From the NCBI RefSeq assembly GCF_013282095.1, contig NZ_BLTJ01000015.1, positions 1 through 64,000 on the forward strand: 64,000 nucleotides of DNA, given 5' to 3'. Shown in pieces: positions 6,055 through 19,137 of this stretch. The notes under the pieces were generated by a model. It searched no databases. It saw nothing but the letters and a program-made list of their open reading frames with translations, and was not told the origin of the DNA. This DNA is from Enterocloster alcoholdehydrogenati. Lineage in GTDB: Bacteria; Bacillota; Clostridia; Lachnospirales; Lachnospiraceae. Numbering within the stretch: the stretch's first letter is position 1; each line of letters begins with the position of its first letter. The position numbers were made by a program, and so were the translations under genes.

Positions 6055-8667
6055 ATGGCAAAGAAAACCGAGCAGGTAGTTCCGGAGATCATTGACAGCG
6101 TAGAGGGACTGAACGCGAAGATGGCGGCAATGCGCGAGGCCCAGAAGGTATTCGCTACCTACACACAGGAGCAGGTAGATAAGATCTTTTTCGCGGCAGC
6201 AAGCGCAGCAAACAAGATGCGTATCCCCTTAGCCAAGATGGCAGTAGAAGAGACCGGCATGGGCGTGGTTGAGGATAAGGTAATCAAGAACAACTACGCA
6301 GCCGAGTACATTTACAACGCATACAAGGACACAAAGACCGTTGGTGTAGTGGAAGAGGATAGGGAGTACGGCATTAAGAAGATTGCAGAGCCCATCGGCC
6401 TGATCGCAGCCGTTATCCCTACTACGAACCCGACCTCCACAGCGATCTTTAAGACTCTGATTTCCTTAAAGACACGCAATGCGATTATCATTTCCCCACA
6501 TCCAAGAGCAAAGAAGAGCACCATTGAGGCTGCAAAGGTTGTGTTAGAGGCAGCTGTTAAGGCAGGCGCTCCTGAGGGCATCATCGGATGGATCGACGTT
6601 CCTTCTCTGGAACTGACCAATGAGGTTATGAGAGACGCTGACATCATCCTGGCTACTGGCGGCCCCGGCATGGTTAAGGCTGCATATTCTTCCGGCAAGC
6701 CAGCACTGGGCGTAGGCGCAGGAAATACTCCTGTTATCATTGATGATACAGCAGATATCCGTATGGCAGTAAACTCCATCATCCATTCCAAGACCTTTGA
6801 TAATGGTATGATCTGTGCATCCGAGCAGTCTGTAACTGTTCTGGAGTCTGTATACGAGGCTGTTAAGAAGGAGTTTGAATACAGAGGCTGCTATTTCTTA
6901 AAGCAGGGCGAGATCGAGAAGGTAAGAAAGACTATCCTGATCAACGGCGCATTAAATGCAAAGATTGTAGGACAGTCTGCACATACCATTGCAAAGCTGG
7001 CCGGCGTAGATGTTCCGGTTGATACAAAGATCATCATCGGCGAGGTTGAGTCAGTAGATATCAGCGAGGAGTTTGCTCATGAGAAGCTGTCTCCGGTGCT
7101 GGCTATGTACAAGGCCAAGACCTTTGACGAGGCTCTGGATAAGGCAGAGCGTCTGGTAGCAGACGGCGGCTACGGCCATACCTCTTCTTTGTACATCAAT
7201 GTAAATGAGACGGAGAAGATGATGAGGCACGCAGAGAGAATGAAAACCTGCCGTATTCTGGTAAATACTCCTTCTTCTCACGGCGGTATCGGCGATCTGT
7301 ACAACTTCAAGCTGGCTCCTTCTCTGACACTGGGCTGCGGTTCCTGGGGCGGAAACTCTGTATCTGAGAACGTTGGCGTAAAGCATCTGCTGAACATTAA
7401 GACTGTTGCTGAGAGGAGAGAGAATATGCTGTGGTTCCGTACACCTGAGAAGGTTTACTTTAAGAAGGGCTGTCTGCCTGTTGCACTGAAAGAGTTAAAG
7501 GACGTAATGGGCAAGAAGAGAGCCTTCATCGTAACCGACTCCTTCCTGTACAAGAACGGCTATACAAACGTGATTACAGACCGTTTAAACGAGATGGGCA
7601 TCACATATACCGTATTCTCCGATGTTCAGCCGGATCCTACTCTGGCTAACGCACAGGCAGGCGCAAAATTAATGAAAGAGTTTGAGCCTGATGTAATCAT
7701 CGCAATGGGCGGCGGCTCCGCAATGGATGCCGGAAAGATCATGTGGGTGCTGTATGAGCATCCGGAAGCAGATTTCATGGATATGGCAATGCGCTTTATC
7801 GATATCCGCAAGAGAGTTTATACCTTCCCGAAGATGGGTGAGAAGGCTTACTTCGTAGCTGTTCCTACCTCCTCCGGTACAGGTTCTGAGGTTACTCCTT
7901 TTGCTGTTATCACAGATCAGGAGACAGGTATCAAGTATCCGCTGGCTGATTATCAGCTGCTGCCGAATATGGCTATCGTTGATACAGACAATATGATGAG
8001 CCAGCCAAGAGGCTTAACCAGCGCTTCCGGCGTTGACGTTCTGACCCATGCATTAGAGGCATATGCTTCTGTTATGGCTACAGATTATACAGACGGCCTT
8101 GCATTAAAGGCCATGAAAAATGTATTTGAGTATCTTCCAATCGCTTACAATGAGCCAAACAACGTTGAGGCGCGTCAGAAGATGGCAGACGCATCCTGTA
8201 TGGCCGGTATGGCGTTTGCAAACGCATTCTTAGGCGTATGCCATTCCATGGCACACAAGCTGGGTGCATTCCATCACCTGCCACACGGTATTGCAAACGC
8301 ATTGATGATTTCTCTTGTAGTAGATTTCAATGCCGCTGAGAATCCGCGCAAGATGGGAACCTTCTCTCAGTATCAGTATCCGCATACCATGGCAAGATAT
8401 GCTGAGTGCGCAAGATTCTGCGGCATCAATGCAGGAAGCGATGAAGAGGCTGTTAAGAAGCTGATCGAGAAGATCGAGGAGCTTAAGAAGGCAGTGGGCG
8501 TGAAGTCCTGCATCAAAGACTACGGCATTGATGAGAAAGATTTCTTAGACAGACTGGACGAGATGACTGAGCAGGCCTTCGATGACCAGTGCACTGGTGC
8601 TAACCCAAGATATCCTCTCATGAGCGAGATCAAGGATATGTATTTAAGAGCTTATTACGGAAAATAA
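6055..8667 (+). CDS. adhE: Bifunctional acetaldehyde-CoA/alcohol dehydrogenase AdhE
   Basis: 870 aa from the chosen start. It converts acetyl-CoA to acetaldehyde and then ethanol, using two NADH. Three in-frame ATGs occur at 6040, 6049 and 6055; GGAGG at 6042-6046 fits only the third (8-base spacing). The N-terminal CoA-acylating aldehyde dehydrogenase half has its catalytic Cys near residue 254 (NGMICASEQS). The C-terminal half is an iron-dependent alcohol dehydrogenase (GGGSAMDAGK, VPTSSGTGSEVTPFAVI, and the metal-binding HALEAY and HSMAHKLGAFHHLPHG). Length and domain order are standard. Codon use is much more biased than in its neighbours, a sign of high expression. The preceding promoter and Rex site imply redox control. 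Confidence 0.97.
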   Translation: MAKKTEQVVPEIIDSVEGLNAKMAAMREAQKVFATYTQEQVDKIFFAAASAANKMRIPLAKMAVEETGMGVVEDKVIKNNYAAEYIYNAYKDTKTVGVVEEDREYGIKKIAEPIGLIAAVIPTTNPTSTAIFKTLISLKTRNAIIISPHPRAKKSTIEAAKVVLEAAVKAGAPEGIIGWIDVPSLELTNEVMRDADIILATGGPGMVKAAYSSGKPALGVGAGNTPVIIDDTADIRMAVNSIIHSKTFDNGMICASEQSVTVLESVYEAVKKEFEYRGCYFLKQGEIEKVRKTILINGALNAKIVGQSAHTIAKLAGVDVPVDTKIIIGEVESVDISEEFAHEKLSPVLAMYKAKTFDEALDKAERLVADGGYGHTSSLYINVNETEKMMRHAERMKTCRILVNTPSSHGGIGDLYNFKLAPSLTLGCGSWGGNSVSENVGVKHLLNIKTVAERRENMLWFRTPEKVYFKKGCLPVALKELKDVMGKKRAFIVTDSFLYKNGYTNVITDRLNEMGITYTVFSDVQPDPTLANAQAGAKLMKEFEPDVIIAMGGGSAMDAGKIMWVLYEHPEADFMDMAMRFIDIRKRVYTFPKMGEKAYFVAVPTSSGTGSEVTPFAVITDQETGIKYPLADYQLLPNMAIVDTDNMMSQPRGLTSASGVDVLTHALEAYASVMATDYTDGLALKAMKNVFEYLPIAYNEPNNVEARQKMADASCMAGMAFANAFLGVCHSMAHKLGAFHHLPHGIANALMISLVVDFNAAENPRKMGTFSQYQYPHTMARYAECARFCGINAGSDEEAVKKLIEKIEELKKAVGVKSCIKDYGIDEKDFLDRLDEMTEQAFDDQCTGANPRYPLMSEIKDMYLRAYYGK

Positions 8668-8708
8668 TCGAACCCATTGTGGGTGAAACCTTTATCCTTT
8701 GTGTTTGG

Positions 8709-8744
8709 AACAGGCCGTCTGTCCGGTTGGGCAGGCGGCCTGTT
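8709..8744. terminator. Stem-loop between convergent adhE and WYL gene
   Basis: AACAGGCCG..CTG pairs with CAG..CGGCCTGTT around a 10-nt loop. The stem is strong, but neither strand has a clean T-tract after it, so it is either a weak terminator or a 3'-end stabiliser. Confidence 0.5.
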
Positions 8745-8763
8745 CGTATGATCTGCAAAAAAA

Positions 8764-9771
8764 TCAGCTTAAGGTTCCATACAGCAGCTCATACTGCCTT
8801 TTCACTCTCTCCTTTACCATCTTAAGAAAACGCTCCGGCCCCAGTACCTCCACCACGGGTCCGAAGGAGAGGATGTCGACGAGAAGCTCTGTCTCATCGG
8901 CAGTATCATAGTAGATAGAGCAGAGCCAGCAGTCCCCTTCCTCATGGTACTGCGTATGCTTCTCATAGCTGGAAAAATGCAGCATACAGCGTTCAAGAGA
9001 GTTCCGTTCCCCGCTTATTTTCAGGAGAACGGGCTCTTTTGTCTGGCGGACGGGACAAAACCGGAGGCGGGGGAGGATGCGGACAGTTTGGGCTGGAAGG
9101 GCATCCGGGGATACGCGGCAGTCGCGGACTCGCTCCAGGTTGAGAATGGTGTTTAAACAATAGCTTTCATGACGGCGCTGCAGACAGCATAGGCGGAACT
9201 TGTCATCCCTGGAGGAATACTGAAGCTGGTAAGGTGCCGCCTCAAGGAGCCGGCAGATCCCCTTTTTATTTTCATATCCGATCAAAAGGGCACGATGCTC
9301 CCGCAGCGCCCTTAAAACAGTCTGAAAATGCTCCCGGTAGGAAGGAGAGGTATAGGAGTCTCCGTCTCTGAAACGGTCATAGTAATGAAAGTCCTCCTGG
9401 CAATATAAGGGACTGCAGTCCTTCAGCCCATCCAAAACCCTCTTTAGCTCTTCATCTGTAAAAAAGAGCTGGAAACGGGGATCATGCGCCAGAGCGGCCA
9501 GCCAGGACATTTGAAGGTCCGTAAGGGGAAGTTCGGGCGGCGGGAAGGAAAGGACGCTTTTGTAGGTGGAGGGAGCATCCTCCAGGTGGGTTAGAAGGGG
9601 CCAGTCCCCTTTGGTAAGCCTGGGGAGCACGGACAGGGATGTCTCCTGAAAGGCCCATGTCCGGCAGAGCTGTTCCATCTCTTTTACGCTTATCGGACGT
9701 TCGGCGGCCTGCTCCAGAATGCGGCGGACTGTTTGGTAATAGCAGCTGTAGATTTCATTAAAAAGTTCCAT
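8764..9771 (-). CDS. WYL-domain protein, second of a pair
   Basis: 335 aa. An N-terminal helical region is followed by a WYL-like domain at about 125-210 (ALREHRALLIGYENKKG, then a segment of the form YQLQYSSRDDKFRLCCLQ) and a C-terminal WCX-like beta region (VEVLGPERFLKMV). WYL domains are regulatory domains thought to sense nucleic-acid-type ligands. The protein lacks a clear helix-turn-helix and may act with its partner; the genes overlap by 14 bp. The pair is divergent from rtcB. Confidence 0.7.
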   Translation of the reverse strand: MELFNEIYSCYYQTVRRILEQAAERPISVKEMEQLCRTWAFQETSLSVLPRLTKGDWPLLTHLEDAPSTYKSVLSFPPPELPLTDLQMSWLAALAHDPRFQLFFTDEELKRVLDGLKDCSPLYCQEDFHYYDRFRDGDSYTSPSYREHFQTVLRALREHRALLIGYENKKGICRLLEAAPYQLQYSSRDDKFRLCCLQRRHESYCLNTILNLERVRDCRVSPDALPAQTVRILPRLRFCPVRQTKEPVLLKISGERNSLERCMLHFSSYEKHTQYHEEGDCWLCSIYYDTADETELLVDILSFGPVVEVLGPERFLKMVKERVKRQYELLYGTLS

Positions 9772-11023
9772 CTGTTTTTTCCTTTTCTTCTTTGAAGTAC
9801 ATCTGATACATCCGTTCCCAGTCTCTTGTCACTTTAAGAATGGCCGGCTGGCAGGTGCCCTGGATATCCAGGATGCGTCCGGTAAAGGATTTTACCCAGG
9901 ACAAAAGCTCGTTGGTATCAAAAAAAGCTCCTGTGTACAGGTATTCATGCTCCCGTATCTTAATGATTTCTCCGCCCTTTCCTTCCCTGTAAAGCCGGTT
10001 TAACACATAGGGCTCTTTGTCCTCGTCAATGAAAAGGCGCAGGCAGACCGTTTCCATACGGCTTCTTCCGCTTCCGAAGGATACACCCCAGCAGCGGTCT
10101 AAATTAGCCAGGAGCGCATGGAGGATGCGTTCATAGTCCTCCCAGGGCTCTTCTCTGGTTACGGAGACAATGGAGTCTAAGCGGGCGTTGTGGAAACGCC
10201 TGAGGGATGGAAGATAAAGACACAGGTACCGCCGTCCGGTACGGGTACTGACAAAGATCTTCAGGGGAACGCCGGACTGGGTGGTGATGCTCCCGGTGCG
10301 AAAGCTTTTATTTTCATAGGTGATCCGGCGGTGCTCCCGGATGGCTGTAAGGATCTCCAGAAGTACTTTGTCCTCCAGGGTATGTACAATGAAATGATGC
10401 TTGAACTGAAACAGCTGGTTTCTCCGATTCTTCCAGTCTAAAATGGTGCTTCCGATAAAACCGAACGGGGCAGCCTCCTGAAAAAAGGATACGGCGGTAA
10501 GAATCGGTTCCCATAAAGGAGAATCCCTGGGAAAACGGGGCAAAACCAGCTGATAGATCAGGTTCCTTCCCTCCTTATGGGAGCATAAAAGGCCTGAGGT
10601 CTCATACTCCTTCAGCTTTAAGCGTACCGTCTGGGGATCAAAGACGGCTCCGTAAGCAAGGGAGATCTGATCGCTTAAAGCAGATGCGCCCAGGCCTTCC
10701 GTATGCTCAAACAGCTGGTCGAGTATGAAAAAATGCAGCAGGATATCGTTATCGGTAAAGCTTTTTGATTTCCAGGCGGCATAGAGGGGATTTTGGGGAA
10801 CCGACTTGCTGTCAATATTGATGTAGACCTGTTTGCCCTTGGAGGTATAGCCGGAACGTGTGCAGCCGCCCAGCCAACTCTCGATCCGCCGCCGTTCGTT
10901 ATCATAGGTTCGGGCGCTGCGGGCATCAAAATCATTTCTCACCTTAAAACCATAGACGTAAAACTGACGCATATAGTCCCGTATCCGATCAAAGTTTTTA
11001 ATCAGCTCCTGAAATTCTGCCAT
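9758..11023 (-). CDS. WYL-domain transcriptional regulator, first of a pair
   Basis: 421 aa from the ATG at 11021-11023. GGGAGG at 11031-11036 supports this start over one 30 bases upstream. The N-terminal 130 residues look like a winged-helix region (DQISLAYGAVFDPQTVRLKLKEYETSG), followed by a WYL domain at about 225-310 (AIREHRRITYENKSFR, GRRYLCLYLPSLRRFHNARLDSI) and a WCX-type end. It is transcribed away from rtcB and is the natural candidate for its regulator, as RtcR is in enterobacteria, although RtcR is a different (sigma-54, CARF) protein. Confidence 0.75.
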   Translation of the reverse strand: MAEFQELIKNFDRIRDYMRQFYVYGFKVRNDFDARSARTYDNERRRIESWLGGCTRSGYTSKGKQVYINIDSKSVPQNPLYAAWKSKSFTDNDILLHFFILDQLFEHTEGLGASALSDQISLAYGAVFDPQTVRLKLKEYETSGLLCSHKEGRNLIYQLVLPRFPRDSPLWEPILTAVSFFQEAAPFGFIGSTILDWKNRRNQLFQFKHHFIVHTLEDKVLLEILTAIREHRRITYENKSFRTGSITTQSGVPLKIFVSTRTGRRYLCLYLPSLRRFHNARLDSIVSVTREEPWEDYERILHALLANLDRCWGVSFGSGRSRMETVCLRLFIDEDKEPYVLNRLYREGKGGEIIKIREHEYLYTGAFFDTNELLSWVKSFTGRILDIQGTCQPAILKVTRDWERMYQMYFKEEKEKTDGTF

Positions 11024-11051
11024 AAGCCTGCCTCCCTCATAATATAGTTTC

Positions 11052-11080
11052 ATTATACAGAGTTCGCACCTTTTTTTAAA
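11052..11080 (-). promoter_or_regulatory. Candidate promoter of the WYL gene pair
   Basis: On the minus strand TTTAAA (11075-11080), a 17-bp spacer and TATAAT (11052-11057). On the plus strand of the same gap two similar words, ATGATAAAAATG (from 11080) and ATGATACAAAATG (from 11115), could be regulator sites for rtcB. Confidence 0.5.
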
Positions 11081-11143
11081 TGATAAAAATGGAAATTCGG
11101 GCTAATATAAAGCCATGATACAAAATGAAAGGATGTGAAGGAT

Positions 11144-12379
11144 ATGTTTGTTATGTATGAGAAGGAAAATATGAAGGTGCCGGTAAAAGTATGGCTGGAA
11201 AAGAATGAGGATCTGGAGAGTACCTGCAGGGAACAGGCCCTTCACCTGGCACAGCTGCCATTTCTTCATAAGTGGGTGAGTCTGATGCCCGATACCCATG
11301 CAGGAATGGGGATGCCTATTGGAGGAGTAATCGCCGCAGAGGGCGTGATCATCCCCAATGCGGTAGGAGTGGACATCGGCTGCGGCATGGCCTATACCGA
11401 GACCAATATCCCTGTAGAAGCCATTCGCGGGATCCAGACGGGGAATGGGACGCTGATTCAGGCAATAATCGGAGATATCATGAGAAATATTCCAGTGGGC
11501 TTCGCCCATCACAAGCTGGCGATGCCCTCTTACACCATGGACCGGGCATTTGATGAAATTGATCTGTATGAAGAGGACAAAGAACTGTTAGGACAGCTGG
11601 AGGCTGGATGCTTTCAGGTAGGAACCCTGGGAGGCGGAAATCATTTCATTGAACTGCAGACGGATGATGAGGGGATGCTGGCAGTGATGATCCACTCCGG
11701 CAGCCGGCATTTTGGAAAATCAGTTTGTGATTATTTTCACAATAAGGCCCGTGAACTCAACAGCAAATGGTTCAGCCAGGTGCCCGACGAATACAGACTG
11801 GCATTTCTGCCTGTGGACACCCCTGAGGGGCGTCAGTATCTTCGCTGGATGCAGCTTTCCATGGACTTTGCAAAGGAAAACCGTGAGAAAATGATGCTGG
11901 CGGTGAAGGCCGTTTTAGAAAAATATATTGGAAAATACACGGATCTGAAACTGGAATTTTCCGGGGATATAAACTGCCACCATAATTACGCGGCCCTTGA
12001 AACACATTACGGGAAAGAGGTATGGGTTCACAGAAAAGGAGCGGTAAGGGCAGGAAACGGCGAGCTGGCAGTGATTCCCGGAGCCATGGGATCTTACAGC
12101 TATGTAGTTATGGGAAAGGGAAATCCCGAAAGCTTTTGTTCCTCCTCCCATGGGGCCGGCCGGCTCTATTCCAGAAAAGGGGCCATGGCGGCATTCTCCT
12201 GTGAGGATGTGATCCGTGACCTGAGGGATCAGGGGGTTGTCCTTGGAAAGAAGGGAAAGGCGGACGTAGCGGAGGAAAGCCGGTTTGCCTATAAGGATAT
12301 TGACGCGGTGATGAGCGCCCAGCAGGATCTGGTGATTCCTGTAAAGCGTCTTAAGACCGTAGGCGTGGTGAAAGGATGA
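11144..12379 (+). CDS. rtcB: RtcB-family RNA-splicing ligase
   Basis: 411 aa from ATG 11144 (AAAGGA at 11128-11133; GTG 11135 and ATG 11153 are alternatives). RtcB joins RNA 2',3'-cyclic-phosphate or 3'-phosphate ends to 5'-OH ends, using GTP and manganese. Seen here are MPDTHAGMGMPIGG, VGVDIGCGM with the metal-binding Asp and Cys, GGGNHF, MIHSGSRHFG, DINCHHN and the guanylylated histidine in SSSHGAGR at residue 336 (337 in the E. coli enzyme). All catalytic elements are intact. It stands alone, divergent from two WYL regulators, and no rtcA or archease gene is nearby. The role is likely repair of cleaved tRNA or rRNA. Confidence 0.93.
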   Translation: MFVMYEKENMKVPVKVWLEKNEDLESTCREQALHLAQLPFLHKWVSLMPDTHAGMGMPIGGVIAAEGVIIPNAVGVDIGCGMAYTETNIPVEAIRGIQTGNGTLIQAIIGDIMRNIPVGFAHHKLAMPSYTMDRAFDEIDLYEEDKELLGQLEAGCFQVGTLGGGNHFIELQTDDEGMLAVMIHSGSRHFGKSVCDYFHNKARELNSKWFSQVPDEYRLAFLPVDTPEGRQYLRWMQLSMDFAKENREKMMLAVKAVLEKYIGKYTDLKLEFSGDINCHHNYAALETHYGKEVWVHRKGAVRAGNGELAVIPGAMGSYSYVVMGKGNPESFCSSSHGAGRLYSRKGAMAAFSCEDVIRDLRDQGVVLGKKGKADVAEESRFAYKDIDAVMSAQQDLVIPVKRLKTVGVVKG

Positions 12380-12411
12380 TTTGCGGCGTCTGCCTGTCCC
12401 ATGCAGTGCAT

Positions 12412-16885
<4,474 letters not shown>

Positions 16886-16951
16886 GGCTCCTCCATCTTG
16901 TAATGCCGTTTGTACACGGCAGCTGCGGTTGATATATATTGAGGGAAAAGA

Positions 16952-17185
16952 TCATTGATCCCAGAAAAATGGTTTTCTGCAGATGGGATTGATTGTAACC
17001 TCCTCCTTCAGATCTCTTAAAATCTCCTGGCGGATCCAGTCCAGACAGCGGTTTAGGATCGCACATTTGGAACATTCACCCCGGAAGATCAGCGTCAGAC
17101 AGTGATCCTCATAGGAAACAAATTCTACCCAGCCTCCGTCGCCGCGAATACGGGGACCAATGGTATTGCAGATATAATTTTCCAT
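16952..17185 (-). CDS. Small NifU C-terminal-like protein
   Basis: 77 aa. The start is set by AGGAGG at 17191-17196. The pattern IGPRIRGDGGWVEFV then FRGECSKC then helix DWIRQEILRDL matches the NifU C-terminal (Nfu) domain, which carries a labile Fe-S cluster on CxxC. Two further cysteines follow (CAILNRC at the motif, and one near the C-terminus). It is the first gene of the unit with the mannosidase and arabinofuranosidase, an unexpected place for an Fe-S carrier. No Fe-S enzyme of the locus is obvious, so its job is unknown. Confidence 0.7.
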   Translation of the reverse strand: MENYICNTIGPRIRGDGGWVEFVSYEDHCLTLIFRGECSKCAILNRCLDWIRQEILRDLKEEVTINPICRKPFFWDQ

Positions 17186-17213
17186 AGCAGCCTCCTGGTA
17201 TATTATTATCACC

Positions 17214-17219
17214 ATTATA
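17214..17219 (-). promoter_or_regulatory. Probable -10 box of the NifU-GH38-GH51 unit
   Basis: A perfect TATAAT on the minus strand, 28 bases upstream of the NifU-like start. No convincing -35 is seen, so an activator, plausibly the adjacent YesN-like regulator, may be needed. Confidence 0.4.
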
Positions 17220-17239
17220 TAAATCCCCGTAATATAGAA

Positions 17240-17291
17240 ACAGGACAAAATCCATGAAATGGGTGACCTTTTCTAATGGATTCTGTCCTGT
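17240..17291 (-). terminator. Long stem-loop ending the two-component operon
   Basis: ACAGGACAAAATCCAT pairs with ATGGATTCTGTCCTGT (one mismatch in 16) around a 20-nt loop. On the minus strand it follows the kinase gene and is trailed by TTTCTATATT. It probably ends the regulator transcript or attenuates read-through into the NifU-GH38-GH51 genes. Confidence 0.6.
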
Positions 17292-17311
17292 GTGTCTGCC
17301 GTGTATTTACA

Positions 17312-19135
17312 CTAAGCAGTGAGGGGAAGGCGGATGGAAATTACGTTACAGTAATAGGGGATGGAGCTGAATGAAAATTGAACGTGATCCTTCCCATAAT
17401 AGGCGCTAAGCCGGTGATATACATTTAAAAGCCCTACATGGCCGCTCTGAACGGCGGAGCTGCTTTCAAGAAGCTGTTCCAGTTCTTGTGTGTCAAAGCC
17501 GCTTCCATTGTCGTTAATATTGATTACAAGCGTCTCTTCTTCTGCAGCAATAATTACCTCAATGGCAGGTGTGGAAATGGGGATTCCAGGTGCGTCTACG
17601 CCAAAACCATGTTTGATGGAATTTTCCACCAGGGGCTGCAGAATGGTTTTTACAATCAGATGCTTGCTGAGAGATGGGGGCAAATGATACATAAAACGGA
17701 TGGACTGGCCGAACCGCTGGTTCATCAGACACACATATGCATTGGCATGGCGAATCTCATTGGAGAGCGGAATCAGATCCGCGCCGTTAGAAAGGCCGAT
17801 CCGAAGGTATTCTGCCAGATACTGAATCATATTGGCTGCAGTATCGGATTCTCCCCGCTTCACCTCAGACTGGATGCAGTCTAATGTATTATATAAAAAA
17901 TGGGGATTGATCTGTTCGGTCAAAAGCCGGATTTCCGCCAGATATTTTTCTGATTCCTCCTGTTTGATGCGTTCCATCTGCTTTTGGATGGTATCGTACA
18001 TTTGATTAATGGCAATGCACAGATGGCCGATTTCATCACCGGTTTCCAGCGTCTGCTTTTCGTGGTAATGATTTTCCCGGATCAGTTCCACAATGGATAC
18101 CAGCTGCTTTACCGGCTGGGTAATATAGCGGGTCATCAAAAGCGAAAGGACAAAGAGCAGCCCTACTACAAGGCACAGCACGGCTGCAAGGATACCGATA
18201 GTTGGGCCGAAAATGTCTTTCAGAGGTTCTTTGGGAACACAGTTTAAAAGGATAAGGCCGGATCTTGGCATACTGGAAGCTGCCAGATAAAAGTCTGAGG
18301 TTTCAGCAGAAGTCTCAGACAGCCCGTTTGCAGTCAGGGAGTGTATCACAGCGGAGGTTTCCGGCAGCTTTAGAGGGTTTACTTTTTTATCATGGGAGGC
18401 AGCGCTTAAGGGCTTTCCGGTATCCGTGAATATGTAGTAGGTGCCGTTGACCAGACCCGTGCCTGCCAGAGTCAGGCTCTGGTGGAGTTTTGTACAGTCC
18501 AGGAAAACCACAACATAGATGTCCGGCGTATCCTCTGAAAGATCCACGATGGCGTATTCCGCTGAATCGACACTGATTGGGACGACCAGAGGCAGTACGG
18601 GAACACTGCTGCGAAGGGGGCTTGGACGTATAGGCAGGCAGGTCACGCCCTGAACGGCATCCAGATCCTCACTGGTAAAAAACTGTGCGGAATCCGGCAG
18701 AGGATTCCGGTAAAGGGAATAGGCGGTTTGCCCGTCTCCTGAAAGAACCAGGGAGGATTGAACCAGATAATTGCAGCCCGCCAGATCAGACAGTTCATTT
18801 TGCACCAGCCGTTCTTTGACAGTGTAGGATACAGAGGGCGAAGTCAGGGTACGGATATCAGAGGCAAATTCTACAGTGCCGCATATAGCTGTGAGCCGGT
18901 CCATAATATTTTTATAATTGAAATTGAGGGTCTCTGCCGCGTTTTTGCCTGTCTGTCTGGTGCGCTCATACAACCGGTCTGAAAGGATAAAGCTGTAGTA
19001 AAAAATGGAGATTGCTGTGATTAGAACCGTTAGAGCCAGCGTAAGGCCTCCGATGACAATATTTATTTTCCCCATAAGAGGGGAATCCTTGAAATGAATC
19101 AGTGTTCGTGTTTTCACAATAGAGTCTCCTGTCAT
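17312..19135 (-). CDS. YesM-type sensor histidine kinase
   Basis: 607 aa. One membrane helix at about 25-50, a large extracellular sensor region (about 52-310), a second helix (about 313-336), HAMP (about 337-390), the His_kinase domain with phospho-accepting His near residue 411 (LLTEQINPHFLYNTLD), and a HATPase domain (LQPLVENSIKHGFG; DNGSGFD). This architecture senses sugars or sugar-loaded binding proteins. It lies 2 bp after its response regulator and opposite the ABC operon, so it probably senses the imported glycan. Confidence 0.92.
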   Translation of the reverse strand: MTGDSIVKTRTLIHFKDSPLMGKINIVIGGLTLALTVLITAISIFYYSFILSDRLYERTRQTGKNAAETLNFNYKNIMDRLTAICGTVEFASDIRTLTSPSVSYTVKERLVQNELSDLAGCNYLVQSSLVLSGDGQTAYSLYRNPLPDSAQFFTSEDLDAVQGVTCLPIRPSPLRSSVPVLPLVVPISVDSAEYAIVDLSEDTPDIYVVVFLDCTKLHQSLTLAGTGLVNGTYYIFTDTGKPLSAASHDKKVNPLKLPETSAVIHSLTANGLSETSAETSDFYLAASSMPRSGLILLNCVPKEPLKDIFGPTIGILAAVLCLVVGLLFVLSLLMTRYITQPVKQLVSIVELIRENHYHEKQTLETGDEIGHLCIAINQMYDTIQKQMERIKQEESEKYLAEIRLLTEQINPHFLYNTLDCIQSEVKRGESDTAANMIQYLAEYLRIGLSNGADLIPLSNEIRHANAYVCLMNQRFGQSIRFMYHLPPSLSKHLIVKTILQPLVENSIKHGFGVDAPGIPISTPAIEVIIAAEEETLVININDNGSGFDTQELEQLLESSSAVQSGHVGLLNVYHRLSAYYGKDHVQFSFSSIPYYCNVISIRLPLTA

Positions 19136-19137
19136 GG

